NCBI RefSeq assembly: GCF_014635665.1
Contig: NZ_BMDG01000002.1
Location: forward strand, 186,001 to 250,000
DNA from: Isoptericola cucumis
Lineage (GTDB): Bacteria > Actinomycetota > Actinomycetes > Actinomycetales > Cellulomonadaceae
DNA length: 64,000 nt
Direction: 5' to 3'
The notes beneath the pieces were generated by a model. It was not told where the DNA came from. It made no database searches and saw nothing but the letters and a program-made list of their open reading frames with translations. The stretch's first letter is position 1. The number at the start of each line of letters is the position of its first letter. Below are positions 1 through 8,871 of this stretch, piece by piece. The position numbers and the translations under genes were made by a program.

Positions 1-1
1 G

Positions 2-619
2 GACACCGCGACCTACCGGGAGACGTCGCACCCGCTGCAGCAGACGATCCGCGCGACCGTCGCGGAGGCGACCGGCGACGACGCCGCCGGGATCGCCGTG
101 ACCGTGGACGGCTGCGGCGCCCCGCTGTTCTCCACCACGCTGCTCGGCCTCGCCCGGGCGTTCTCGCGGCTCGCGGCGGCCCCCGGGCGCGAGGACGCGG
201 AGCCCGGCGTCAGTGCTGCGGACGGCCGGCGAGCCGACGGCCTCCGGCCGCACCTCGCCCGGGTGGCGCGGGCGTTCGCCGCGCACCCGGAGCTCGTCGC
301 CGGCGAGCGTCGCGACGCGACCGCCGCGATGCGCGCGGTGCCCGGGCTCGTCGCCAAGGACGGCGCCGACGGCGTGTACGCGGCGGGCCTGCCCGACGGC
401 TCGGCCGTCGCCTTCAAGGTGCTCGACGGCGCGTCGCGGCCCCGCCCGGCGGTGCTGGCCGCCGCGCTGCGGGCCGCGGGGGCGCTCGAGCTCCCCGGCA
501 CGGACCGGGCCCGGGCGGAGGCTGGGCTGGCGGCGCTCGCCGACGTGCCGGTGCTCGGCGGCGGCGTGCCGGTCGGCCAGGTCCGCGCGGTGTTCTCGGC
601 GGACGGGGTGCTCGCGTGA
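2..619 (+). CDS. L-asparaginase family protein, C-terminal part
   Basis: The reading frame enters from the left edge, so only the last 205 or so residues are present. Visible landmarks are HPLQQ near the edge, [27 protein letters not shown] and a Gly-rich end. These are typical of the actinobacterial asparaginase II-like family, which is predicted to hydrolyse L-asparagine to aspartate and ammonia. The stop codon overlaps the GTG start of dtd by 4 nt, so the two genes are probably translated together. The N-terminal half lies outside the window and cannot be judged. Family assignment rests on recognised motifs; substrate is inferred. Confidence 0.85.
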   Translation, partial: DTATYRETSHPLQQTIRATVAEATGDDAAGIAVTVDGCGAPLFSTTLLGLARAFSRLAAAPGREDAEPGVSAADGRRADGLRPHLARVARAFAAHPELVAGERRDATAAMRAVPGLVAKDGADGVYAAGLPDGSAVAFKVLDGASRPRPAVLAAALRAAGALELPGTDRARAEAGLAALADVPVLGGGVPVGQVRAVFSADGVLA

Positions 620-1041
620 GGGCGGTCGTGCAGCGGGTCACGCGGGCGAGCGTGACGGTCGACGGCGAGGTCGTGGGCGCGATCGGCCGCCCGGGCCTGC
701 TGGCCCTGGTCGGTGCGACGCACGACGACGGCCCGGAGCAGGTCGCGACGGTCGCGCGCAAGATCGCCGAGCTGCGCATCCTGCGGGGCGAGCGGTCGGC
801 GTCCGACGAGGGCGCCCCCGTGCTCGTGGTCAGCCAGTTCACCCTGTACGCCGACGTGCGCAAGGGCCGTCGGCCCACCTGGAACGCGGCTGCCCCCGGG
901 CCGGTGGCGGAGCCGCTGGTGGACGCCGTCGTGGCGGACCTGCGCTCGCGCGGGCTGGAGGTCGCCACCGGCCGGTTCGGCGCCGACATGGCCGTGGAGC
1001 TGGTGAACGACGGCCCCGTGACGATCCTGGTGGAGGCCTGA
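616..1041 (+). CDS. dtd: D-aminoacyl-tRNA deacylase (Dtd)
   Basis: A cytoplasmic proofreading enzyme that hydrolyses D-amino acids, and achiral glycine, from mischarged tRNA. At 141 residues it has the normal family length. The two diagnostic motifs are intact: SQFTLYAD at residues 73-80 and NDGPVT at 131-136; the latter corresponds to the family's Gly-Pro active-site motif. The N-terminus [13 protein letters not shown] is typical of the family. The GTG start overlaps the asparaginase stop by 4 nt (GTGA), which fixes the start and suggests translational coupling. Confidence 0.96.
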   Translation: MRAVVQRVTRASVTVDGEVVGAIGRPGLLALVGATHDDGPEQVATVARKIAELRILRGERSASDEGAPVLVVSQFTLYADVRKGRRPTWNAAAPGPVAEPLVDAVVADLRSRGLEVATGRFGADMAVELVNDGPVTILVEA

Positions 1042-1065
1042 CGGCCCCTGATCGGCCCTGACGCG

Positions 1066-1818
1066 TCAGCCGGAGGTGCGGCGCCGGCGCACGGCCGCGA
1101 CCGCGACTCCGCCGACGACGACCAGGCCGGCGGCGATCGCGACGAGGCCGGCCACCTCGGCGCCGGTCTGCGGCAGGAAGCCGGCGCCGGGCGCCGCCGC
1201 CTCCTGCGGCCCGGGTGGCGCGGCCTCCCCGGGCACCGGGGCGCCGACCGTCTCGCCGGGATCCGGGTCCGCGCCGTCGGGCGGCGAGGAGGGCGGCACG
1301 CCGGGCGGGTCCGTCGCGCAGCTCGGCGAGGACGGCGGGTAGGCGGCGGTGGCCGTCATCTCGGGGTTGACCTGGAACAGGACGTCCACGGACGGGCGCA
1401 CCCAGTCGTACTCGTCGCCCTCGACCCACACCCCGTCCTCCAGCCGCCAGCCGGGCCAGTCGATCGGGGTGCCGTCGGTGTCCGCGACGGCTCCCGGCCA
1501 CAGCACCCGCCCGGACAGCGGCAGGCCGGTCAGCACGACGTCCTCGCCGGCGGGATTGATCCAGGTGAGCGTGAGGGAGTCGCTGTCGGTGCCGGTGGCC
1601 GTCACCGCGTAGCGCAGGTACGGCACGTCGCCGTCGCAGATCGGCTGCAGCACGTCGGCGGTGAGCGTCGGCTCCTCGGGCGGCGGGTACTGGGTGCCGG
1701 TCGGGCTGGGGTCGGCGTCCGCCACCGCCGCCTGCGCCCCGGTGATCCCGATGCCGGCGCCCACGAGGAGGCCGACCGCGACGCGAGCCGCCGAGCGGGC
1801 TGTGACTGCCGTGGACAT
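1066..1818 (-). CDS. LPQTG-anchored cell-surface protein, function unknown
   Basis: A 250-residue secreted protein. It has an N-terminal signal peptide (about residues 1-35, hydrophobic core VAVGLLVGAGIGI). An Asp/Pro-rich extracellular part follows, with no domain I recognise. The C-terminus is a complete sortase sorting signal: LPQTG at 215-219, a hydrophobic stretch and the tail RRRRTSG. It should therefore be cut by a sortase and attached to peptidoglycan. The ATG at 1818 is preceded by GAGGGAG (1824-1830 on the complement). The next gene upstream on the same strand is the DUF4012 envelope protein, 107 bp away, so a shared surface role is possible but not shown. Confidence 0.8.
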   Translation of the reverse strand: MSTAVTARSAARVAVGLLVGAGIGITGAQAAVADADPSPTGTQYPPPEEPTLTADVLQPICDGDVPYLRYAVTATGTDSDSLTLTWINPAGEDVVLTGLPLSGRVLWPGAVADTDGTPIDWPGWRLEDGVWVEGDEYDWVRPSVDVLFQVNPEMTATAAYPPSSPSCATDPPGVPPSSPPDGADPDPGETVGAPVPGEAAPPGPQEAAAPGAGFLPQTGAEVAGLVAIAAGLVVVGGVAVAAVRRRRTSG

Positions 1819-1925
1819 CTGTGCTCCCTCGCCGGTACGGGTGGTTCCTCGCTCGATCACGCTAGCGGCGGCGCGCCCGGCCCAGGCCGTCGTCACCCGG
1901 GTGAAAGTGCTGGCAGCGGCCGCAT

Positions 1926-3908
1926 TCACCCGCAGGCCGGGACCTCGACGTCGAGCAGGCCGCCCTGCGTCGTCGTCGGGGTCGACCACACCTCGAGCCG
2001 GCCGGGCGGGGTGCCCTCGCCGGCGCTCGGTGCGTCGCCGGTGCTCGGTGCGCCGCCGACGGTGTCGGCCGCCGCGGACGCGGGGACCGTCAACCGCAGG
2101 GTCGTGCGCTCGCCCGGAGCCAGCACGACGGTGACGGCGAGCGTCGGGCGCGCGTGGGTGGTGCGGGCCTCGCCGCCGAGCGGCGCGCCGTCGCGCTCCA
2201 GCCGCGGCGCCTCGCCGCCCCGCGGGCCGGACACCGCCACGCCGAGCCGCAGCGTGCCCGGCGGGCTCGACCCGCCCGGCAGCCCGGCGACGTACGCGGG
2301 CAGCGCCGTCGCGGCGTCCTCGGGCGCCGTCGACGCGAGGCCGAGCTCGAGGGTGTCCACGCGCCCGTCGGGCGTGCACTCCGAGCCCGCGTGCGTGAGG
2401 GTCGCGTCGAGGTAGGCCGACATCTTGCCCGAGACGTGGTCGGTGAGGAACACGCCCACGGCGTCGGCGGCGCGCGGGGCCCGGTCGAACGCCCCGGCCA
2501 GCACGGTGCCCGTGAGGCGCTCCTGCTCCGGCTCGTGCGGGGACCACAGGCGCACCCGGTGCTCCACCGCGGCGTGCTGCATCCCGACGAGCAGGGCGGC
2601 GGGGGAGACGTCGTCGGCGGTGGCGCGCGCGAGCACGGCCGACGCGACGTCGGCGAAGAACAGGTCGGCGGTCTGCGGGTCGAGGACGTCGTACACCCGC
2701 CGCAGCAGGACGTCGACGGCGTTCTCGGCCGTCACCTCCACCGTGTCCCGCCCGAGGGCCTCCGCCACCGGGCCGGACAGCGGCACCTCGACCGGCCCGG
2801 CCTGCGCCAGCAGGTACGACAGCGCGACGGGGTCGGTCGCGAGCACCCCGTCCACCTGCTCGCCCTGGGCGCGCGCCCACATCTCGGCGGCCAGGCGGGC
2901 CGACGTCGGGAAGTCGGGGGTCGCGGTGACGTCCTGGACGAACGTGCCCAGCCGGCCCGTGTACGCCGCGTCGTCGTCGGGCTCCAGGGGCAGCACCGGC
3001 TCGTCGAACGGGCCGACGTCGGCCGCCGCGACCTGGCGCACGACCTCGGCGCGGCCCCCCTCGACCCGCAGCAGGGTCAGCGCCCCGGGGATCCCGCCGC
3101 CGGCGCGCAGCTCCGCCGTGCTCATGCTCAGCAGGAGGTACGTGCGCGGCCCGTCGGCGCCGAGCATCGTCGGCGCGAGCGTGGCCGCGCGGTCGGCGGT
3201 GTCCGTCGCGGCCGCCAGCTCGCCCACCCGGTCGCGCAGCGCGGCCACGGGCTCGCCGAGCCGGGGGAGCAGGGCGTCCACCTCGATGCGCGCCAGCCGG
3301 TCGTCGGCGGCGGTGACGGTCCGCTGCGCCGACGACACCGCCGGGGCGACGGCCTGCAGGGGCGCCAGGTCGAGGCCCCCGTCCGCCGTCCGCGACATGG
3401 CGGACATCGCGTCGGCGAGCTCGGCGAGGGCCGGCAGCACGTCATCGGTGACGTCGTCCAGCACCAGGGCGACGTCGGTCGCGGCCCTCGCGGACGGCCC
3501 GACGACGGGCGCGCGGGCGGCGAGCCACCACAGCGGTCCGTCGGTCGCCTCCCGCGCGACCGTCGTCTGGCGGCGCAGCTCGGCGAGGGCGGGGGACTCG
3601 GCGAGGGCGGGGGACGCCGCCGGCGGGGCCGCGCCGTCCCCGGCGCCGTCGGAGGACTCCGAGGGTTCGCCGGGCGTGACGCCCGACCGCAGGTCCTCCG
3701 CGACGGCGGGGACCTGCGCCGCGGCACGCGTCAGCGCCGCGCGGGCCACGACGGCGTCGCGCACCAGCAGCACCGCACACACCGCCGCGGCCACGACGAC
3801 GAGGCACACGCCCAGCGCGACCCACCGCCCGGCGTGCCGCCGCCGCGGGCGTTTCGGGGCGCCGGGGTGGCGCGCCGTCCCGGCGACCGGGTCGGTGTCG
3901 ACGATCAT
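1926..3908 (-). CDS. DUF4012 family membrane-anchored protein
   Basis: A 660-residue protein with a basic cytoplasmic N-terminus (KRPRRRHAGR), one membrane segment at about 29-49 and a large extracytoplasmic part. The central region carries the hallmarks of DUF4012, such as MSTAELRAGGGIPGA and DGVLATDPVALSYLL. This family is widespread in actinobacteria and is often found among envelope or polysaccharide genes, but it has no defined reaction. A Ser/Gly/Ala-rich insert lies near residues 85-115. ATG 3908 was chosen because it is followed directly by the basic and transmembrane segments; the frame stays open further upstream without membrane-like or conserved sequence. Confidence 0.8.
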   Translation of the reverse strand: MIVDTDPVAGTARHPGAPKRPRRRHAGRWVALGVCLVVVAAAVCAVLLVRDAVVARAALTRAAAQVPAVAEDLRSGVTPGEPSESSDGAGDGAAPPAASPALAESPALAELRRQTTVAREATDGPLWWLAARAPVVGPSARAATDVALVLDDVTDDVLPALAELADAMSAMSRTADGGLDLAPLQAVAPAVSSAQRTVTAADDRLARIEVDALLPRLGEPVAALRDRVGELAAATDTADRAATLAPTMLGADGPRTYLLLSMSTAELRAGGGIPGALTLLRVEGGRAEVVRQVAAADVGPFDEPVLPLEPDDDAAYTGRLGTFVQDVTATPDFPTSARLAAEMWARAQGEQVDGVLATDPVALSYLLAQAGPVEVPLSGPVAEALGRDTVEVTAENAVDVLLRRVYDVLDPQTADLFFADVASAVLARATADDVSPAALLVGMQHAAVEHRVRLWSPHEPEQERLTGTVLAGAFDRAPRAADAVGVFLTDHVSGKMSAYLDATLTHAGSECTPDGRVDTLELGLASTAPEDAATALPAYVAGLPGGSSPPGTLRLGVAVSGPRGGEAPRLERDGAPLGGEARTTHARPTLAVTVVLAPGERTTLRLTVPASAAADTVGGAPSTGDAPSAGEGTPPGRLEVWSTPTTTQGGLLDVEVPACG

Positions 3909-4035
3909 CTGAGCACCGTAGGTCGGCCCGGACGAGGCGGAGGGATGAAAGTGCGGGTGATGTCCGTGCGCGAGATACGCCGGGGATCGCGTTACGGTCG
4001 TCCTGACCAGTCCCGGAGCACGAAGGAGTACAGCC

Positions 4036-4479
4036 ATGCCCACTCGTACCGCACGCACCGCCTGGAACGGCACCCTGCAGGAGGGCTCCGGTCGGGTCGA
4101 GCTCGCCAGCTCCGGTGCCGGCGCCTTCGACGTCTCCTTCCCGCGCCGTGCCGCCGACGACGCGGGCGGCGTCACCAGCCCGGAGGAGCTCATCGCGGCC
4201 GCGCACTCGTCGTGCTACGCCATGGCGTTCTCGCTCGAGGTCGCGAACGCGGGCGGCACGCCCGGCGCGACCGACGTGAGCGCCGACGTCACGCTGAGCC
4301 CGGCCGCCGGCGGCGGGTTCGAGATCTCGAAGATCGCGCTGACCGTCGTCGGTGAGGCGACCGGCATCGACGCGGACGCCTACCGCGCCGCCGCCGAGGC
4401 CGCCAAGGGCGGCTGCCCGGTCTCCAAGGCGCTCGCGGGCGTCAGCGAGGTCACCCTGGACGTCACCTTCAACGGCTGA
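4036..4479 (+). CDS. OsmC/Ohr-family peroxiredoxin
   Basis: A small cytoplasmic thiol peroxidase of 147 residues that probably reduces organic hydroperoxides. Both redox cysteines of the OsmC fold are visible: Cys60 in HSSCYAM and Cys127 in GGCPVSKAL. The N-terminus MPTRTARTAWNG and the spacing between the cysteines fit the OsmC subfamily better than Ohr. A clear ribosome site AAGGAG (4023-4028) precedes ATG 4036. A -10-like TACGGT lies at 3993-3998. The gene is monocistronic and ends against a large bidirectional hairpin. Confidence 0.93.
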   Translation: MPTRTARTAWNGTLQEGSGRVELASSGAGAFDVSFPRRAADDAGGVTSPEELIAAAHSSCYAMAFSLEVANAGGTPGATDVSADVTLSPAAGGGFEISKIALTVVGEATGIDADAYRAAAEAAKGGCPVSKALAGVSEVTLDVTFNG

Positions 4480-4486
4480 CGCGACC

Positions 4487-4514
4487 GCACCGCCGGATCC
4501 GCACCGCCGGATCC
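4487..4514. repeat. 14-bp tandem duplication
   Basis: Two perfect copies of GCACCGCCGGATCC lie directly head to tail between the OsmC stop codon and the long hairpin. This is probably a simple duplication in noncoding DNA. No function is evident. Confidence 0.9.
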
Positions 4515-4529
4515 ACCCAGCCCGACCCA

Positions 4530-4594
4530 GCAACGAGCGTGCTGACTTGATCCTCACACCGGCGGTATGAGGATCAAGTCAGCACGCTCGTTGC
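4530..4594. terminator. Long near-perfect hairpin between convergent genes
   Basis: The arms 4530-4556 and 4568-4594 are perfectly complementary over 27 bp. Inside them, after a single mismatch, ACC/GGT closes a 3-nt loop. It lies between the convergent OsmC gene and the epimerase gene, so a bidirectional transcription terminator is the simplest reading. There is no T-tract on either side, and the stem is much longer than a usual intrinsic terminator. Confidence 0.75.
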
Positions 4595-4627
4595 GGATGA
4601 GCTGCGGCTGAGCTGCGGTCGACGGGC

Positions 4628-5689
4628 TCAGGCGAGCAGCGGCGGGGAGCCGGCGCCGGCCCCGTCGCGGATGCCCTCGACGGTCTCGCGCAGCACCTCG
4701 CCGGGGTCGCGGGTCGGCCGCCAGCGCAGCAGCTCGTGCGCCCGGCCGGCGTCCAGGACGACGTCGGCGCGCGCCATGTCGAACCACCCCACGTCGATGG
4801 GCACGAGCCGCGCCGCGGAGGCCACCCTCAGCCCGGTGCGCACGAGGTCCGGCGACACGTCGGCCGACCGCCCGCCCGCGAGCAGCCGGGCCAGGTCGTC
4901 GCCGTCGAGCCAGCCGGTGGGGGCGAGGTTGAACGCCCCCGGGTGCCGCCCGACGACCACCGCCCGGTACGCGTCCGCGGCGTCGTCCGTGTGCAGCACC
5001 TGCAGCCGCAGCCCGGCGGGGAGCGGCAGCACCGGCAGGAGCGCCCCCTCCGGCGCCCGCTTCGCCGCCAACCGCAGCGCCGTCGTCCCGAGCCGTCCCA
5101 GGAAGTACCGCGAGAGCTCGGCCCCCGCCTCGCGCTGGAACATCAGCGACGGGCGCACCCGCGTCACGACCAGGCGGGGGTGCGCCTGCTCGACCTCGTC
5201 GAGCATCCGCTCGACGGCCACCTTGTGCGACGAGTACGTGGACGTCAGCACCCCGCGGGCGGGCCACGACTCGTCGACGGCGGACCCGTCGGCCGGGCCG
5301 GGCGAGTAGACGCCCGACGTCGAGCCGAACACCAGGTGGCGCACGTGCTGGCGCAGCACCGCGTCGACGACGGAACGCGACCCCCCGAGGTTCAGCCGGC
5401 GCTGCGCCTCGACGCTGCGGGTCGACGGCGACGCCCAGGCGAGGTGCACCACCGCGTCGGCGCCCGCGAAGGCCTCGTCGAGGCCGCGGACGACGGCGTC
5501 GGCCGTGTCGGTGAGGTCCACGCGCACCCACTCGGCGGCGTCGTGCGGGAACGACACGGTGCTGGACCCGTCGGCGCGGGGCACGCGCCGCGCCACCCCG
5601 ACGATCGAGGTCACGACGGGCTCGCGTGCCAGGGCTCGCAGCACGGCCGTCCCGACGTTCCCGCTCGCTCCCACCACGACGACGCGCAT
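4628..5689 (-). CDS. NAD-dependent epimerase/dehydratase (extended SDR)
   Basis: A 353-residue extended short-chain dehydrogenase/reductase. The N-terminal Rossmann motif is GASGNVG (residues 7-13) and the catalytic pair YxxxK is Tyr152-Lys156 (YSSHK). A Ser/Thr-rich STSGVYS stretch precedes it. The mid and C-terminal parts (LHTDDAADAYRAVV, GAFNLAPTGWLDGDDLARLL) are typical of the family. The substrate cannot be predicted; nucleotide-sugar or aldehyde/ketone reduction are both possible. It stands alone, convergent with the OsmC gene and divergent from the FAD/Fe-S dehydrogenase. Confidence 0.88.
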   Translation of the reverse strand: MRVVVVGASGNVGTAVLRALAREPVVTSIVGVARRVPRADGSSTVSFPHDAAEWVRVDLTDTADAVVRGLDEAFAGADAVVHLAWASPSTRSVEAQRRLNLGGSRSVVDAVLRQHVRHLVFGSTSGVYSPGPADGSAVDESWPARGVLTSTYSSHKVAVERMLDEVEQAHPRLVVTRVRPSLMFQREAGAELSRYFLGRLGTTALRLAAKRAPEGALLPVLPLPAGLRLQVLHTDDAADAYRAVVVGRHPGAFNLAPTGWLDGDDLARLLAGGRSADVSPDLVRTGLRVASAARLVPIDVGWFDMARADVVLDAGRAHELLRWRPTRDPGEVLRETVEGIRDGAGAGSPPLLA

Positions 5690-5808
5690 CCCCCGACGCT
5701 AGCCAACGGGTGCCCGTGCCGCGCGCGGTGGCGGGCGCGTCGACCAGGGCGCGGGCCGCGCCCTGGGACCCTCCTGCCCCGGGCGCGAGTGGATGCGAGA
5801 ATCGCCCC

Positions 5809-8800
5809 GTGCCCGCCGAGAACGTCGTGACCACGCCCGCAGCCGTCACCGGAGGTGCCGCGCCCGGCGCGGAGCGTGGGCAGGCCACGCTGGAACAGGC
5901 CGAGGTGGAGCGCGCGGCGGCCGAGGCACGCGAGGCCGTCGCCACGGCCCTGCGCACGGTCGTCGCGGGCCAGGTGGACGCCGGCGCGCGCCGCCGGGCC
6001 GAGTACTCCACCGACGCGTCGAACTACCGCGTGCTGCCCGACGTCGTCGCCTTCCCGCGCAGCACGGCCGACGTCGTGCGCTCCCTCGAGGTGCTGCGCG
6101 AGCTGAAGATCCCCGTGACCCCGCGCGGGGCGGGCACGTCGGTTGCCGGCAACGCGGTCGGGCCGGGCGTGGTGCTGGACTTCTCGCGGCACCTGGACGA
6201 GGTCGTGTCGCTCGACGTGGAGGCGGGCACCGCCACGGTCGAGCCGGGCACCGTCATGTCGACGCTGCAGCGCGCGGGCGCCCCGCACGGGCTGCGCTTC
6301 GGCCCGGACCCGTCCACCCAGAACCGCGCCACCCTCGGCGGGATGATCGGCAACAACGCGTGCGGGCCGCACGCCGTGGCCTACGGCCGCACGGCCGACA
6401 ACGTCGTGTCGCTCGACGTCGTCGACGGGCACGGCCGGCGCTTCACTGCCGGCCGCGGCGACCCGACCTTCGCCGCCGTCCCCGGCCTGGCCGAGCTGGT
6501 GCGCGAGAACCTCGCGCTGATCCGTACCCAGTTCGGCCGGTTCGGCCGGCAGGTCTCCGGCTACTCGCTGGAGCACCTGCTGCCCGAGAACGGCTCGGAC
6601 CTCGCCAAGGCGCTGGTCGGCACGGAGGGCACGTGCGTCACGGTGCTGGGCGCGACGCTGCGGATGGTGCCGGTGCCGAGCGCACCCACGCTCGTCGTGC
6701 TCGGCTACCCCGACATGCCCGCGGCCGCCGACGACGTCCCGCACCTGCTGGGCCACCACCCCCTCGCGGTCGAGGGTCTCGACGCCCGGCTGGTCGACGT
6801 CGTGCGCCGGGCCAAGGGCGAGGGCGCGGTGCCCGCGCTGCCGGACGGTGCGGGCTGGCTCATGATCGAGGTCGGCGGCGCGTCGCAGGAGGAGGCGAGC
6901 GCGCGCGCCGAGGCGATCGTCACGGCCGCGTCGGCGACGTCGTCGCTGGTGCTGCCGGCCGGCCCGGACGCCACCAAGATGTGGCAGATCCGCGCCGACG
7001 GCGCCGGCCTCGCGGGGCGCACGCCCGCGGGCGAGCAGGCGTGGCCGGGCTGGGAGGACTCCGCGGTGCCGCCCGAGCGGCTCGGCGCCTACCTGCGCGA
7101 CCTCGACGCGCTCATGGAGCGCTACGGCGTCGACGGGCTGCCCTACGGGCACTTCGGCGACGGCTGCGTGCACCTGCGCATCGACATCCCGCTCGAGACC
7201 TCGGGCTCCGTGCTGCGCACGTTCATGACCGACGCGGCCCGGCTCGTGGCGCACCACGGCGGGTCGCTGTCGGGGGAGCACGGCGACGGCCGGGCCCGGT
7301 CGGAGCTGCTGCCGCTCATGTACTCGCCCGAGGCGATCCGCCTCATGGAGCGGTTCAAGGCGCTCTTCGACCCGGACGACCTGCTCAACCCCGGCGTCGT
7401 GGTGCGACCGTCCGCGGTGGACGCCGACCTGCGCCGGCCCGCCGCCCGCCCGGTGATCTCCACCGTGCCGGTGGGGGACCGCGGCATGGGCGGCTCCGGC
7501 CCGCTGCACGGCATCGCGAAGAAGGCCGGGCACGTCGGCTTCTCGTTCGCGCACGACCACCACGACCTCACGACGGCCGTGCACCGCTGCGTGGGCGTGG
7601 GCAAGTGCCGCGCGGACACGTCGGCGGCGGGCGGCTTCATGTGCCCGAGCTACCAGGCGACCAAGGACGAGAAGGACGTCACGCGCGGACGGGCCCGGGT
7701 GCTGCAGGAGGCCGTCAACGGCACGCTCGTCGGCGGGCTGACCGCCCCCGAGGTCCGCGAGTCGCTGGACCTGTGCCTGAGCTGCAAGGCGTGCTCCTCG
7801 GACTGCCCGGCCGGCGTCGACATGGCGCAGTACAAGGCGGAGGTGCTGCACCGTACCTACAAGGGGAAGCTGCGCCCGGTCGACCACTACGCCCTCGGCT
7901 GGCTGCCGCGCTGGGCGCGGCTCGCCGGTGGCATGCCCCGGTTCGTCAACAAGGTGCTCGGCGTGCCGTGGATCGCGAAGGCCGTGCTCTGGGCCGGTGG
8001 CATGGACACGCGCCGCCAGGTCCCCGAGTTCGCCGAGATCCCCTTCCGCACCTGGTGGAAGCGTGGCTGGGCCTCGCACGGCGTGCCGGGCCTGGGCGCC
8101 GGGCAGTCGCCCGGCAAGCCGGGGCCGGGCGACCGGCCGAAGGTCGTGCTGTGGACGGACTCGTTCAACGACTCCCTGACGCCGTCCGTGCCGCAGGCCG
8201 CCGTGAAGGTGCTGAGCGCCGCCGGGTACGACGTCGTCGTGCCCAGCCAGCAGGCCTGCTGCGGCCTCACCTGGATCTCCACCGGCCAGCTCGACGGCGC
8301 CCGGCGACGGCTGTCGTCGCTGCTGAGCGTGCTCGGCCCGTACGCGGTGAACGGCATCCCGATCCTCGGGCTGGAGCCGTCGTGCACGGCCGTGCTGCGC
8401 TCCGACCTGCTCGACCTGTTCCCGGACGACCCGCGCGCCCAGGCCGTCGCCGGCGCGACCCGCACGCTCGCCGAGCTGCTCACGTCACCGGAGTCGGCGC
8501 CGCCCGCCGAGACGGGCTGGCAGGTCCCCGACCTGTCCGATCTCACCGCCGTCGTGCAGCCGCACTGCCACCAGCACTCCGTGATGGGCTTCTCGGCCGA
8601 CGAGGCGCTGCTGCGCGCGGCCGGCGCCGACATCAAGGTGCTGGCCGGCTGCTGCGGGCTGGCGGGCAACTTCGGCATGCAGAAGGGCCACTACGACGTG
8701 TCGGTCGCCGTCGCGGAGAACGCGCTGCTGCCGGCGCTGCGGGAGGCGGAGCCCGGCACCGAGTACGTCGCCGACGGGTTCTCCTGCCGCACCCAGGCGC

Positions 8801-8859
8801 TGCAGCTCGAGGGCACCCAGGGCAAGGCGCTGGTGGAGGTCATCGCCGAGCGCCTGTGA
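5809..8859 (+). CDS. FAD/Fe-S 2-hydroxyacid dehydrogenase fusion (YdiJ/Dld type)
   Basis: A 1016-residue fusion oxidoreductase. The N-terminal half is a PCMH-type FAD-binding domain (PRGAGTSVAGNAVG near residue 105, GNNACGPHAVAYGR near 182) followed by an FAD-oxidase C-terminal domain (GEHGDGRARSELL). Next comes a ferredoxin-like segment with two cysteine clusters, near 593-610 (CVGVGKC...CP) and 655-668 (CLSCKACSSDCP). Two CCG heterodisulfide-type motifs follow, near 816 (QACCGLTW) and 948 (AGCCGLAGNFG). The family oxidises D-lactate, D-2-hydroxyglutarate or similar acids and feeds electrons to the respiratory chain; E. coli YdiJ belongs here. GTG 5809 lies 6 nt after GAGAAT, consistent with a leaderless mRNA. 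The exact substrate is not deducible. Confidence 0.9.
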   Translation: MPAENVVTTPAAVTGGAAPGAERGQATLEQAEVERAAAEAREAVATALRTVVAGQVDAGARRRAEYSTDASNYRVLPDVVAFPRSTADVVRSLEVLRELKIPVTPRGAGTSVAGNAVGPGVVLDFSRHLDEVVSLDVEAGTATVEPGTVMSTLQRAGAPHGLRFGPDPSTQNRATLGGMIGNNACGPHAVAYGRTADNVVSLDVVDGHGRRFTAGRGDPTFAAVPGLAELVRENLALIRTQFGRFGRQVSGYSLEHLLPENGSDLAKALVGTEGTCVTVLGATLRMVPVPSAPTLVVLGYPDMPAAADDVPHLLGHHPLAVEGLDARLVDVVRRAKGEGAVPALPDGAGWLMIEVGGASQEEASARAEAIVTAASATSSLVLPAGPDATKMWQIRADGAGLAGRTPAGEQAWPGWEDSAVPPERLGAYLRDLDALMERYGVDGLPYGHFGDGCVHLRIDIPLETSGSVLRTFMTDAARLVAHHGGSLSGEHGDGRARSELLPLMYSPEAIRLMERFKALFDPDDLLNPGVVVRPSAVDADLRRPAARPVISTVPVGDRGMGGSGPLHGIAKKAGHVGFSFAHDHHDLTTAVHRCVGVGKCRADTSAAGGFMCPSYQATKDEKDVTRGRARVLQEAVNGTLVGGLTAPEVRESLDLCLSCKACSSDCPAGVDMAQYKAEVLHRTYKGKLRPVDHYALGWLPRWARLAGGMPRFVNKVLGVPWIAKAVLWAGGMDTRRQVPEFAEIPFRTWWKRGWASHGVPGLGAGQSPGKPGPGDRPKVVLWTDSFNDSLTPSVPQAAVKVLSAAGYDVVVPSQQACCGLTWISTGQLDGARRRLSSLLSVLGPYAVNGIPILGLEPSCTAVLRSDLLDLFPDDPRAQAVAGATRTLAELLTSPESAPPAETGWQVPDLSDLTAVVQPHCHQHSVMGFSADEALLRAAGADIKVLAGCCGLAGNFGMQKGHYDVSVAVAENALLPALREAEPGTEYVADGFSCRTQALQLEGTQGKALVEVIAERL

Positions 8860-8871
8860 CCCCGGGCGGGC

